64,000 nt of DNA from contig JAHDGU010000011.1 of NCBI GenBank assembly GCA_020627535.1, forward strand, positions 1 through 64,000, read 5' to 3'. Position numbers and translations under genes: made by a program. The notes beneath the pieces are model-generated. The model ran no database searches and was not told the origin of the DNA. It saw only the letters and a program-made list of their open reading frames with translations. Below, in pieces: positions 46,576 through 55,807 of the stretch. The first letter of the stretch is position 1. Each line of letters begins with the position of its first letter. Source of the stretch: Saprospiraceae bacterium (lineage in GTDB: Bacteria; Bacteroidota; Bacteroidia; Chitinophagales; Saprospiraceae).

Positions 46576-49500
46576 AGTTGATCCAAACTTGCAAAAGAAA
46601 AACTCAAAGTCCTCAGACTATCACCATGAATACCGAGAAGAACCGATGTCATGTCTTCATCTATGTTGATTGATTCCAAACTATTGACACATTTACCGAA
46701 TAATTCGGGTATCTCAGGAAGATCCACAATCTGAAAACAACCTGATTTCGCACCTCTGGCTGCTAGAAGAGATTTGTAGATGCATGGGCCATTGAAAGCA
46801 CTCATGTCCTCAGTATTGACTCCGCATACTATATCCACGTTTCCATCCTGATCAAAATCCTCCAATATACAGTCGTTGACCGAACTCATCTGAAACTCTG
46901 CCGGCAGTTCACGAAATGACCAGCTATCTTCTTGATTGATCATTACGATTGAAGCAAAAATATCTATGCCAAGCTCTGTAGACGAATATGCACTGTCACT
47001 TTCAAATATTTCCGAAATAGAGCTACGAGCATAAGATGCGTAGTCTGCATATTTTCTTTTAAGCTTTGGGATTTGAGTGAGGAGCATATCTCGTGTCGCT
47101 GTTGGGAATTGAATCCCATCCTCTCTGTAAGAAAAGATCGGGATGGATAGATCTTTTGACAGCGCATAAAGACCAAGTTGTATTCCCTCTCCATTAGAAC
47201 GCCAGTAGCTATGATTCTTGCCCCAATTGCCGAGGATCAAATCTAGATCACCATCACTATCCACATCTGCCATATCCATACTTCGCCACCAAGCACGAGT
47301 GCCCTCGACGAGCTCCGTTTTAAATCCATCAGAATATTGATAGAGTATTGATATCGGTTGCCAATCGGCCAATACGACCAGATCACTCAGACCATTATCA
47401 TCTAGATCTGCCCATGAAGCATGTTTGATATGACGATAATTGAGATCATGAAGTAGATCCAACAACTGATTTGATAACTCATTCTGTGGCCGATCAAAAG
47501 AGACATGATGCTTTACTGTAGTGGTAAAATCATCAGGCTCATTACGGTGCAAAAAAAGGAGTCCACCAGCATCAGCAACATGGTCATCTAAAGGGAGAAT
47601 CTGAGAAGTAGGCAAACGAGGAAGGAAAGACATGAGATCAGATCTCATTACAAGTTCACCCTCCTCGTAGGAATAAATCAAATCCTGATAATCATCTCCC
47701 GAAATATTTGCGAAGCCTCCGGAGCCTAAAATATATTCCTCTTCACCATCACCATCCAAGTCGTAAGCTTGTATACAAGCAGTTTCTTGATCAGATGATG
47801 AGGGAAACGGCAAGCGCCGTGCATCAGGCTCAAGGTAACTCAAAACAAGTACACTCTGCTCGCCATGGTCAGAACCAAGGATCAAGTCTGGCTTATCATC
47901 GTGATTGACATCATGCACTTGAAAGTGCGGACCTTCTTTGCTCTCACCCTTGAGCAATAACACCTGATGCTTAAAATCGGAGTAGTCATCAGGCATAGAG
48001 CGATGTGCTAGAGCAGTGGTCGAAAGTACTGATTTAGAGCTAGTCTCGGGAGTGCTCTTCTTGAACTTAGATCTATCGACGATCGTCGTAGTATTTACTG
48101 CAATTGAGTCGATCGTAGACATCTTACCATCTGGCCACTGGATCTTGAGGGCCTTGATGGATTCATCAGGAGCAAGACCAAAATGTATCCGTGGATCTAC
48201 ACTACTCAAATATCCTCGAACTGGGGAATAAATTTGTACACGTTCATTTTGATCGGTGATCAAACTTAGCTTAGATCCAATTACACTCCTCTGAAGAGAA
48301 TCTTCAAGTACAATACGAACGAAGTGTCTCGACTCAGAGGAAGTCTGATTCTCCAAAAACGCTGGCAATTCAAAGAGGCGTTGAACAACAAGGTCTAAGT
48401 CTCCATCATTGTCAAAATCTGCATATGCGGCTGCATTGCTCACCGTAGGATCATTCCCAGCCCACTCCTCGGACATATTATCAAAAGAAAGATCCTCTGT
48501 GCCACGAAAAAAATAGTCCTGCAAACTAGCGGGCTGAAGATCCACGATAGACTCAATTTGTTGTTTCCTGATCGTCTCAGCATCGCCAAATTGAATTTTA
48601 TTGGCAAAGTTGATGTAATCAAGATGTCCCATATCTCGACCAAATCCATTGGTCACATGAATATCCAAAACACCATCACCATCAAAGTCCTGAATCAGAG
48701 TGGACCAACTCCAATCCGTCTTAGCAACTCCGGCGTACTGCCCTACTTCGTGAAAGTTTCCATTCCCATCTGATAGCTGCAGTTGATTGCGACTATACTG
48801 TGGAGAAAAACCAGCGCTCAGCATGTAGCGATGTCTGTCCTCAGTCACGCCTGTCACTATACTATGATAGCGCTCATGATCTTCGGGCAGCATATCTAGC
48901 GTCATGATATCGCCATGCCCATCCAGATTCACATCCTGAATATCGATACCCATACTAGCAAAACTTGATTGCCACATTCGCGTATCCAGCTCATCGGCAA
49001 ATGTCCCGTCTTGTTGGTTGACATATAGGATATCATTACTGACAAAATCGTTGCATACATATATATCCAACCAGCCGTCCTGATTCACATCACAGAGGGC
49101 CACGCCCAAGCTGTATCCTTCTATGAGAATTCCTGACTCAGCTGATACGTTGCTGTATGTTCCATTGCCCAGATTTTCCATAAGAATATCCGTGCTGAGA
49201 GCTTCGCCGTCTCGCTTAGGCTTACGAATATTATTGACTGCACCAAGATCGTAGTCCGTGGGATTGACGATCATAAAAATGTCATCATCCCCATCTCTGT
49301 CATAATCAAAGAACACGCTTTGTGTCACCTGTGCCGCTATATCAAGCCCGTATTCCTTACTAGATTCTTTAAATACCGGCAAGTCATCTTTGAGCCCCTG
49401 GTTGATGTACAGCAAATTGGATCGGCTGTAATTCTCATCTTCAAATCCACTTACTGATAGATAGAGGTCTATCCATCCATCACCATTGATGTCATGAGCT

Positions 49501-49850
49501 ACTGCTCCAGTAATCCATCTATCTGTTTCTATTCCTGCACTCTTGGTTATGTCTTGAAATTGAAGTGCACCAAGGTTCTTGTAAAGGCTCGATGGGGACA
49601 TATTGCCTCCAAGAAAAAGGTCGAGCTGACCGTCTCTGTCAAAGTCTGCTACAGCAATTCCACTTCCCGTATAAAAATTCGTAAAGTTGATCACATTGTA
49701 GCGCTCATTCTCTATAAGAGAGTTTGAATGGGTTAAACCTGTGTGATCAGAGGATAGAGTCTTGAACAATTTGGGCTTTGCAGCCTCACAAGATCCTAGT
49801 AGGATGAGCAAGGTTGCATAAAGTACTGCACTATGTGAGCGACTGATCAA
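46572..49850 (-). CDS. VCBS/FG-GAP lipoprotein with ASPIC/UnbV domain (CRTAC1-like)
   Basis: 1092 residues. The leader ends LLGSC (Cys21), so a lipoprotein. Many calcium-loop blades of FG-GAP/VCBS type are seen: DFDRDGQLDLFLGG, DINGDGWIDLYLS, DVNQDGWLDIYVCND and DFDGDGVLDIHVTNG. An ASPIC/UnbV module lies at about 510-590. These large propellers accompany SusCD pairs in Bacteroidota and probably bind glycan or lid the transporter, but their role is not established. First gene of the hydrolase transcript; a terminator separates it from susD. Confidence 0.88.
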   Translation of the reverse strand: MISRSHSAVLYATLLILLGSCEAAKPKLFKTLSSDHTGLTHSNSLIENERYNVINFTNFYTGSGIAVADFDRDGQLDLFLGGNMSPSSLYKNLGALQFQDITKSAGIETDRWITGAVAHDINGDGWIDLYLSVSGFEDENYSRSNLLYINQGLKDDLPVFKESSKEYGLDIAAQVTQSVFFDYDRDGDDDIFMIVNPTDYDLGAVNNIRKPKRDGEALSTDILMENLGNGTYSNVSAESGILIEGYSLGVALCDVNQDGWLDIYVCNDFVSNDILYVNQQDGTFADELDTRMWQSSFASMGIDIQDVNLDGHGDIMTLDMLPEDHERYHSIVTGVTEDRHRYMLSAGFSPQYSRNQLQLSDGNGNFHEVGQYAGVAKTDWSWSTLIQDFDGDGVLDIHVTNGFGRDMGHLDYINFANKIQFGDAETIRKQQIESIVDLQPASLQDYFFRGTEDLSFDNMSEEWAGNDPTVSNAAAYADFDNDGDLDLVVQRLFELPAFLENQTSSESRHFVRIVLEDSLQRSVIGSKLSLITDQNERVQIYSPVRGYLSSVDPRIHFGLAPDESIKALKIQWPDGKMSTIDSIAVNTTTIVDRSKFKKSTPETSSKSVLSTTALAHRSMPDDYSDFKHQVLLLKGESKEGPHFQVHDVNHDDKPDLILGSDHGEQSVLVLSYLEPDARRLPFPSSSDQETACIQAYDLDGDGEEEYILGSGGFANISGDDYQDLIYSYEEGELVMRSDLMSFLPRLPTSQILPLDDHVADAGGLLFLHRNEPDDFTTTVKHHVSFDRPQNELSNQLLDLLHDLNYRHIKHASWADLDDNGLSDLVVLADWQPISILYQYSDGFKTELVEGTRAWWRSMDMADVDSDGDLDLILGNWGKNHSYWRSNGEGIQLGLYALSKDLSIPIFSYREDGIQFPTATRDMLLTQIPKLKRKYADYASYARSSISEIFESDSAYSSTELGIDIFASIVMINQEDSWSFRELPAEFQMSSVNDCILEDFDQDGNVDIVCGVNTEDMSAFNGPCIYKSLLAARGAKSGCFQIVDLPEIPELFGKCVNSLESINIDEDMTSVLLGIHGDSLRTLSFSFASLDQL

Positions 49851-49906
49851 GTTGAAGCAAAGGTGATACGGCTCTCCCTGTGAAAGCGTAAGGTATGATA
49901 AAAAAT

Positions 49907-49935
49907 GTGGAGTTACTAAAATCTAGTAACTCCAC
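49907..49935 (-). terminator. Terminator after susD
   Basis: GTGGAGTTACTA / TAGTAACTCCAC: a perfect 12-bp stem with a 5-base loop. Read on the minus strand it is followed by ATTTTTTATC. It lies between susD and the VCBS gene. Confidence 0.88.
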
Positions 49936-49959
49936 TACTCTCACCTAAAAACTCTATAA

Positions 49960-51522
49960 TTAATAACCTTGGTTTTGAACAAGGTTGCTATTGGCGCTGA
50001 GCTCTGAAACTGGAATCCAGAGGTATTCGTCACGATTACTTTGAAATACCCCACCACTGAGCGATTTGGGATGATCTCCATGAAGAGAATTGGCTCCTAG
50101 ATAGTCGTCAGCTAATCCCCATCTGACAAGATCAAAGAACCTGTGACCCTCGCCGGTCAACTCCATGACGCGCTCATCTATGATTGCCTGCTCCATTTCG
50201 GATCTGGACAAGCCTGCCAATGGTTCTATGCCAGCCCTCATTCTCACCTGATTGATGTAAGCTTCAGCCTCAGAGGTCCGATCTTGATTATTCAGCGCTT
50301 CGGCCATCATCAGCAATACATCTGCATATCTTATGATTCTCCAATTGTTGCCAACATTGGTTCCAAGGAAGTCCACGTCATCACGCTCTCCCACATCTAG
50401 TCCTGCGTATTTTCTGGTAAACAAAGGAGCCATACCGTCCTCCTGAGCTTGAGCAATATCATCCGCAAAATCCGTGACAAAATCAGTACCACCATAGCCA
50501 GTAGCACCGGGATAGTCGTATGCTATCGTAGCATTGCGTCTGACAACATCACTATTTGCTTCAAATACATCAAGAACCCACTGGTTGATATAATGAGACT
50601 GATCTGGGCTCTTAGAAGGCGGCGCATAATCAATGTGAAAATTACCCATAGTTCCCACACCTGGGACGTCTACTCCCCAAGCAAAAGCCTGGATTCCGAG
50701 ATATTGTAACTCAAATACAGATTCTGCATTGTTTTCATTTTGGAATCCGAAGTTATCCTCATAGTTCTCAGCAGGCAATAAACTATACTGACCACCGTCA
50801 ATGACCTTTCGCAGATTTGCACTGGCCTCAGCCCAATTTCCCTGATATAAGAAACTCTTCCCCTTCAAGGCGCTTGCTGCACCGCTCGTAGGACGTCCAA
50901 TATTACCCCCTTCCCATGATTGAGGCAAGAGATTTTCTGCTTGTGTCAAATCTTCGATAATCTGGTTCCAGACCGCGTCTTGACTCGCCTGTGAGGGGAA
51001 GAAATCCGCGTCATCCTGTGGCGTCGAGGTGACTAGAGGAATGTTCCCAAATAGATTGAGAAGATACCAGTGAGAAAACGCTCTCATAAAGTATGCTTGC
51101 CCTAAAAGACCATTTCGCTGAGTCTCATCCGGAACTGCCTCCACCGACATATTCTCGATGATCGCATTGGCCCTAAATATGGCTTTCCAAGGCTCCTGCC
51201 ATAGCTCTGTGCCCCATCTCGCTACGCCAGGAGTACCTTGCAACGTGGACATAGCAGTGTTGACACCAAATGGTCTGATATTATGAGCATCAGATCTCAA
51301 CAAGGCTCCAGTGTGGATGATCCGCCCCCAGAAAAATGTATTTGTGATGGGATGAAACATACCATTGACAGCAGTCTCAAAATCTTGAGGACTCTGCCAA
51401 AAATTTCCAGAAGACACCGTGTTAGTGTTGACTTGATCCAGAAGAGAATCATTGCAACCGCAGATGGTGAAGGCAAAAGCTGCCACCAAGACCACCCGTA
51501 ATCCATTTATTGTATTTCTCAT
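49960..51522 (-). CDS. SusD/RagB-family glycan-binding lipoprotein
   Basis: 520 residues. Leader ends TICGC (lipobox Cys23). The SusD-like alpha-helical TPR region contains RANAIIENMSVEAVPDETQR and GQAYFMRAFSHWYLLNLFGN. The C-terminal part shows the conserved RVMELTGEGHRFFDLVRWG motif. It closes over the paired SusC barrel and captures oligosaccharide at the cell surface. It follows susC by 26 bp. Confidence 0.95.
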   Translation of the reverse strand: MRNTINGLRVVLVAAFAFTICGCNDSLLDQVNTNTVSSGNFWQSPQDFETAVNGMFHPITNTFFWGRIIHTGALLRSDAHNIRPFGVNTAMSTLQGTPGVARWGTELWQEPWKAIFRANAIIENMSVEAVPDETQRNGLLGQAYFMRAFSHWYLLNLFGNIPLVTSTPQDDADFFPSQASQDAVWNQIIEDLTQAENLLPQSWEGGNIGRPTSGAASALKGKSFLYQGNWAEASANLRKVIDGGQYSLLPAENYEDNFGFQNENNAESVFELQYLGIQAFAWGVDVPGVGTMGNFHIDYAPPSKSPDQSHYINQWVLDVFEANSDVVRRNATIAYDYPGATGYGGTDFVTDFADDIAQAQEDGMAPLFTRKYAGLDVGERDDVDFLGTNVGNNWRIIRYADVLLMMAEALNNQDRTSEAEAYINQVRMRAGIEPLAGLSRSEMEQAIIDERVMELTGEGHRFFDLVRWGLADDYLGANSLHGDHPKSLSGGVFQSNRDEYLWIPVSELSANSNLVQNQGY

Positions 51523-51548
51523 GATTATCTTTTTATTGATTAGCCAAA

Positions 51549-54500
51549 TTAAAAGCCGAGTTGAACACCGAAGATGATAGCACGTGCATTGGGATATGCT
51601 CGAGCATCTAGACCTCTTCCAAGAAGCGGATTGACATCTGCACGATTACCGAAAAATCCAGAGTCTCTGTTGGCACGTCCTCCGTTGGTCGAAGAAACAT
51701 CAGGATCGTATCCTGAGTATCCTGTAAATGTCAATAGGTTCTGTCCTGTAACGAAGATCCTAAGACCGCTCATCCAATCTGCCAGTCCACCTTCTTCGAA
51801 GGTATAGCCGATCTCGGCAGTCCGTAATCTCAGATAGGAACCGTCCTCTACAAAGAAGGAAGATGGCGCACGATTTTCTGCCTGATCCAAAGTGGTCGAT
51901 CTAGGTATATCTGTAATTCTATTATCTGTCGTCCATGCGTCCAGTACATCCACCAACTTATTATCATCAGACCAGAAGATATTGAAGAACTTGTTGAGGT
52001 TGTAAATCTCATTCCCTACGACACCATTGAAAAACAATCCAAAGTCAAGATTCTTATAAGACCCACTCAGATTGATACCATAGATGAAGTCTGGTGTAGG
52101 ATCACCCAATATTGTTTGATCATCAGCCGTGATCATGCCGTCACCGTTGATATCACGTCGAATAAAGTCACCAGGCTGGACAAGGGATCTTCTGACGGGA
52201 TCATTGCTAATATTATTATCGGCATCGATAGCAGCCTGATCAGCATAGACACCGTCGACAATAAATCCCCAATAAACACCAGGAGCCTCTCCTTCGATAA
52301 ATCTATTGACCCTTGTCTGATCTTCACTAGTAGAAGGCCCGATGATCGGGTTGGGCAAGCTTGTTATCTCACTGTTGAACGTGGCAAAGTTGACGCCAAC
52401 TTGATAGCTGAAGTCAGACTTTGACTTACTTCGATATAGAGCCTCGAGTTCAATACCACTATTGCGAATCTCACCAGCATTTCTGATGACTGGAAGACTC
52501 GTACCAGAACTAGATGGAAGATTCACACCTACAAGTACGTCACTTACGTCCTTGACATAGTACTCTGCTGACACCGTGATACGGTCTCTAGCAAAGCCCA
52601 TATCAGCTCCTATATTGAATGTACGTGCTTCCTCCCATACGATATCTTCTAGAGCAAAAGATGTCTGAGCGAATCCTACTGCAAGTGCATCTGAGAATGA
52701 TGTATTGGAGTTGAGATTGAATACGGACTGATAAGCATAATCAGGAATGTTCTGAGACCCTAGAGTACCTAGTCCACCTCTGATCTTGAGTCGTGAGATC
52801 AAGCCGTCTGATGGAAAGAAAGACTCATTATGTACTTTCCAGCCAAACGATACTGAAGGAAAATAACCTACTCTAAAGTCCGGAGCAAACTTAGATGATT
52901 CGTCACGTCGCATTGTGAATTGCACCAGGTACTTGTTGTCATGTGAGTAGTTGATCCGACCAAATAGGGACCTAAGTCCGCTGATATTATTCACACCAGC
53001 AATATTCTGGACATTTGTTGGTGCAGCTGCGCCGATCACTTGTGTGCTGTTGCTTGGAAGACCTTGGACATATACTCCAAGATTTCTGAAATCTATCTTC
53101 TGCTCAGTATACCCTAGAACTACATTCAATGCATTATTACCAAATTCTTTGTCATAGCTCAATGTAGGTTCAAAAAGTGTCAGCAAATTCTCACTACGTA
53201 CTTCAGCCAGATCATTTTGATCATTTACATTAAATACCGCATCGGATGGACTCATGAAAAATGTAGGCGTGAATGTTCTTGAGTATTGATTCAGATAGTC
53301 GACACCGAAGTTCATCTTGGCGGTAAGGCCATTGGCAATTTCATACGAGAAATTAACATTGGCAAGAATATTTCTACTTCGTAGATTATTGTCTTCTAGT
53401 GACGCTTGCGCAAATTTATTGATACCACCAAAGTTGTGCTTATCAAAGTCAGGCGCTTCAAATCCTCCCTCATTTTCAGGAACACTTTCTGCGAGGATCG
53501 GCGCAGTCGCTCCATCAAAGCCAAACCAGTTATTCTCTTGTAAATCAGCTTGTACGAGTGAGAGACTCTGATCGATACGCAATTTGCCGATTTTAAACTG
53601 GCTATTGACACGACCATTCAGTCTTTCAAATCCACTTCCAACTAGTATCCCGTCTTGGTTGTAGTAGTTGCCTGAAACGAAATACTTAGCAGACTCCGTG
53701 CCACCTGAGACTGACAAGCCTAGATCATTGATAGAGCCTGTGTTGATGGAAAGATCTTGCCAATCAGTACTTGGAAGATCATTGGAGAGACGGAAGGAGT
53801 TTCCGTCATTCTCCTCGAGCTGATTTCTGTATTGAATAAACTGTGGTCCATCCAGCAGATCAAGCATCTTGGTCGCAGACTCAAATCCTGTGCGCAGATC
53901 CAAATTGACCCGTGTAGAACCATCGTCCGAACCTCTCTTGGTACTGATAATCACCACACCATTGGCCGCACGCGATCCAAAGATTGCAGCTGATGACGCA
54001 TCCTTGAGGACCTCAATAGACTCAATATCCTTAGGATTGAGAAAATTCATATTATCCGCAAATGTTCCATCAATCACGTAGAGTGGAAAGGAGTTTGTCA
54101 GCGAGCTCACTCCTCTGACAAATACGTTTGCATCTCCGCCAGGAGCTCCTCCGTTGTTTTCGATTTGGATTCCTGAGAGTTTACCTTGCAATGCTGAAGT
54201 AGGATTTCCTACCACAAGACTGGATAATTCTTTGCCATCCAGAGAGGCTATGGACCCGACAAGATCGCTTTTCTTCTTTACACCATATCCTACGACGACA
54301 ACTTCATCAAACAGTCTCGAGTCAGGAACCATTACGATGTTGTAATTGCTAGACCCGTCAAGGGCGATTCGCTGGGTTCCATAACCCAGATAAGACACTT
54401 CGAGCTCGGTAGTTCCCTGGGGAACATCCATGCTCCACTTCCCTTCAAAGTCAGTATCTGTGCCAATAGTGGTACCCGGTACTACGACACTAGCACCAAT

Positions 54501-54656
54501 GACACCTTCGCCATTTTCGTCTAGAACAGTACCAGAAATCACCTGGGCACTCACCATACTCAGCATAAAGCAAGCAAGTAAAATTGGAAGACATACACGA
54601 GTGAACGCATGCTTTTGTCCTCGATACAATGGGTGTTTGATTGGTTTCATACACAT
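51549..54656 (-). CDS. SusC/RagA-family TonB-linked outer-membrane transporter
   Basis: 1035 residues; a second ATG two codons in is equally possible. Signal peptide ends at MVSAQ (about 37). A carboxypeptidase-D-like domain (39-110) precedes the TonB-box/SusC signature FDEVVVVGYGVKKKSDLVGS (117-136). The plug follows (about 137-245, with NVFVRGVSSLTNSFPLYVIDG), then a 22-strand barrel to the terminal Phe. It transports oligosaccharides bound by SusD using TonB energy. The gene sits 30 bp downstream of the GntR-type regulator. Confidence 0.95.
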   Translation of the reverse strand: MCMKPIKHPLYRGQKHAFTRVCLPILLACFMLSMVSAQVISGTVLDENGEGVIGASVVVPGTTIGTDTDFEGKWSMDVPQGTTELEVSYLGYGTQRIALDGSSNYNIVMVPDSRLFDEVVVVGYGVKKKSDLVGSIASLDGKELSSLVVGNPTSALQGKLSGIQIENNGGAPGGDANVFVRGVSSLTNSFPLYVIDGTFADNMNFLNPKDIESIEVLKDASSAAIFGSRAANGVVIISTKRGSDDGSTRVNLDLRTGFESATKMLDLLDGPQFIQYRNQLEENDGNSFRLSNDLPSTDWQDLSINTGSINDLGLSVSGGTESAKYFVSGNYYNQDGILVGSGFERLNGRVNSQFKIGKLRIDQSLSLVQADLQENNWFGFDGATAPILAESVPENEGGFEAPDFDKHNFGGINKFAQASLEDNNLRSRNILANVNFSYEIANGLTAKMNFGVDYLNQYSRTFTPTFFMSPSDAVFNVNDQNDLAEVRSENLLTLFEPTLSYDKEFGNNALNVVLGYTEQKIDFRNLGVYVQGLPSNSTQVIGAAAPTNVQNIAGVNNISGLRSLFGRINYSHDNKYLVQFTMRRDESSKFAPDFRVGYFPSVSFGWKVHNESFFPSDGLISRLKIRGGLGTLGSQNIPDYAYQSVFNLNSNTSFSDALAVGFAQTSFALEDIVWEEARTFNIGADMGFARDRITVSAEYYVKDVSDVLVGVNLPSSSGTSLPVIRNAGEIRNSGIELEALYRSKSKSDFSYQVGVNFATFNSEITSLPNPIIGPSTSEDQTRVNRFIEGEAPGVYWGFIVDGVYADQAAIDADNNISNDPVRRSLVQPGDFIRRDINGDGMITADDQTILGDPTPDFIYGINLSGSYKNLDFGLFFNGVVGNEIYNLNKFFNIFWSDDNKLVDVLDAWTTDNRITDIPRSTTLDQAENRAPSSFFVEDGSYLRLRTAEIGYTFEEGGLADWMSGLRIFVTGQNLLTFTGYSGYDPDVSSTNGGRANRDSGFFGNRADVNPLLGRGLDARAYPNARAIIFGVQLGF

Positions 54657-54686
54657 TTAGATTAGGATAAAAAAAAAAGTCAGAGT

Positions 54687-55697
54687 CTATAATGATCCTC
54701 TACGAATGAGGACACTTGGAATGATTTCATTAATTTTTTTTCGTTCGAGTACAAATGATGCTGCTCTATCCGCCATCTGACCAAAATCAGTAGAAAATGT
54801 GGTAATACCACCTGCAATAAATTCCTTTACGACCGAGTCGTTGTGAGAGATAATACCAATGTCTTTGCCGACCTGCAAGTCTGTCTCATGGGCGTATTTG
54901 AGCAAATGCCAGAGGTCAGAATCACCTACAGTAACAAAGAGGGCTGAGGGGGAAATATGATCCGTTTGAAATTTTTTGTATACAGTAAGAGGCATGTCAT
55001 TGTCACGGCTCCACTTGGCACAAGCATCATAGATTCCGGCTGGATAATCCGTGTCATCCCGATAGTAGAGAATAAGCTCAGAGAAATCTCTGATTCTCGA
55101 GCCCAGTTCCTCAAAGGCACGTAGCATCGAAATTTCAAATTCCTGGGTCACGCGACTCACCTCATCACTTACATAGAGATATCTATCGACAATGAGCAAC
55201 TTGTCAGCAGGAAGAGACGTCAGTAACTCTTCTGAAAAATCAGATTGAATGGGTGCGACAATATACATCCCATATTTAAGCCTAATTTCTTTGATGATGC
55301 TGTCGTATACCGCCGCATTGTTGTGATGAAAAAAGACATCAATATTGTATCCATCACCAAGGTCGCGACGCAGCGTATCATAAAAGTTTTGCTGGAAAGT
55401 CTGAAAACCATAGAGCACTAGAGCAATGGTCAACTGCTGATCAGGATCTTCCGAGCTGACGAAATATCCTAAGCCGTGCTTCGCACTTATTATACCTCTT
55501 TCTTTCAGGGAGTTGTAGGCTTTGACGACCGTTTCTCTTCCGTAGCCCAGATCTTTTGAGAGCTGATTGACAGAGGGCAAACTATCACCTTGAGCGTACT
55601 TCCCGTCTGAAATACTCTCTGTGATGGCCTTGACGATTTTCTCCTGCTTGGTCAGGTCAGTCAAGGTCGCAAACAATCTAATTTGCTCAGCTAACAT
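54687..55697 (-). CDS. GntR-family regulator with periplasmic-binding-like sensor domain
   Basis: 336 residues. The N-terminal GntR winged helix (about 15-85) reads DGKYAQGDSLPSVNQLSKDL and GRETVVKAYNSLKERGIIS. The C-terminal 250 residues resemble a LacI/periplasmic-binding sugar sensor (LTIALVLYGFQTFQQNFYDTL; closing ...LERKKINEIIPSVLIRRGSL). Such hybrids repress sugar genes until ligand binds. Most Bacteroidota polysaccharide loci use hybrid two-component or SusR/ECF regulators instead. It lies between galK and susC; a tandem GTAC-rich operator precedes it. Confidence 0.9.
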   Translation of the reverse strand: MLAEQIRLFATLTDLTKQEKIVKAITESISDGKYAQGDSLPSVNQLSKDLGYGRETVVKAYNSLKERGIISAKHGLGYFVSSEDPDQQLTIALVLYGFQTFQQNFYDTLRRDLGDGYNIDVFFHHNNAAVYDSIIKEIRLKYGMYIVAPIQSDFSEELLTSLPADKLLIVDRYLYVSDEVSRVTQEFEISMLRAFEELGSRIRDFSELILYYRDDTDYPAGIYDACAKWSRDNDMPLTVYKKFQTDHISPSALFVTVGDSDLWHLLKYAHETDLQVGKDIGIISHNDSVVKEFIAGGITTFSTDFGQMADRAASFVLERKKINEIIPSVLIRRGSL

Positions 55698-55708
55698 GGT
55701 TTCAACAC

Positions 55709-55732
55709 TACTGTACTATACTGTACTAGTAC
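55709..55732. promoter_or_regulatory. Tandem operator candidate of the GntR-type regulator
   Basis: TACTGTACTA is repeated exactly in tandem (55709-55718 and 55719-55728) and followed by GTAC, giving three GTAC cores; the last forms the palindrome GTACTAGTAC (55723-55732). It lies 12 bp before the regulator start, suited to autoregulation. Confidence 0.6.
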
Positions 55733-55807
55733 GGCGAATATAAGAGAATATGGCGTCCCTACAAAATTTAAATCAAGAAAATCTAGAAATTAGTGAGAAA
55801 TGTGAGC

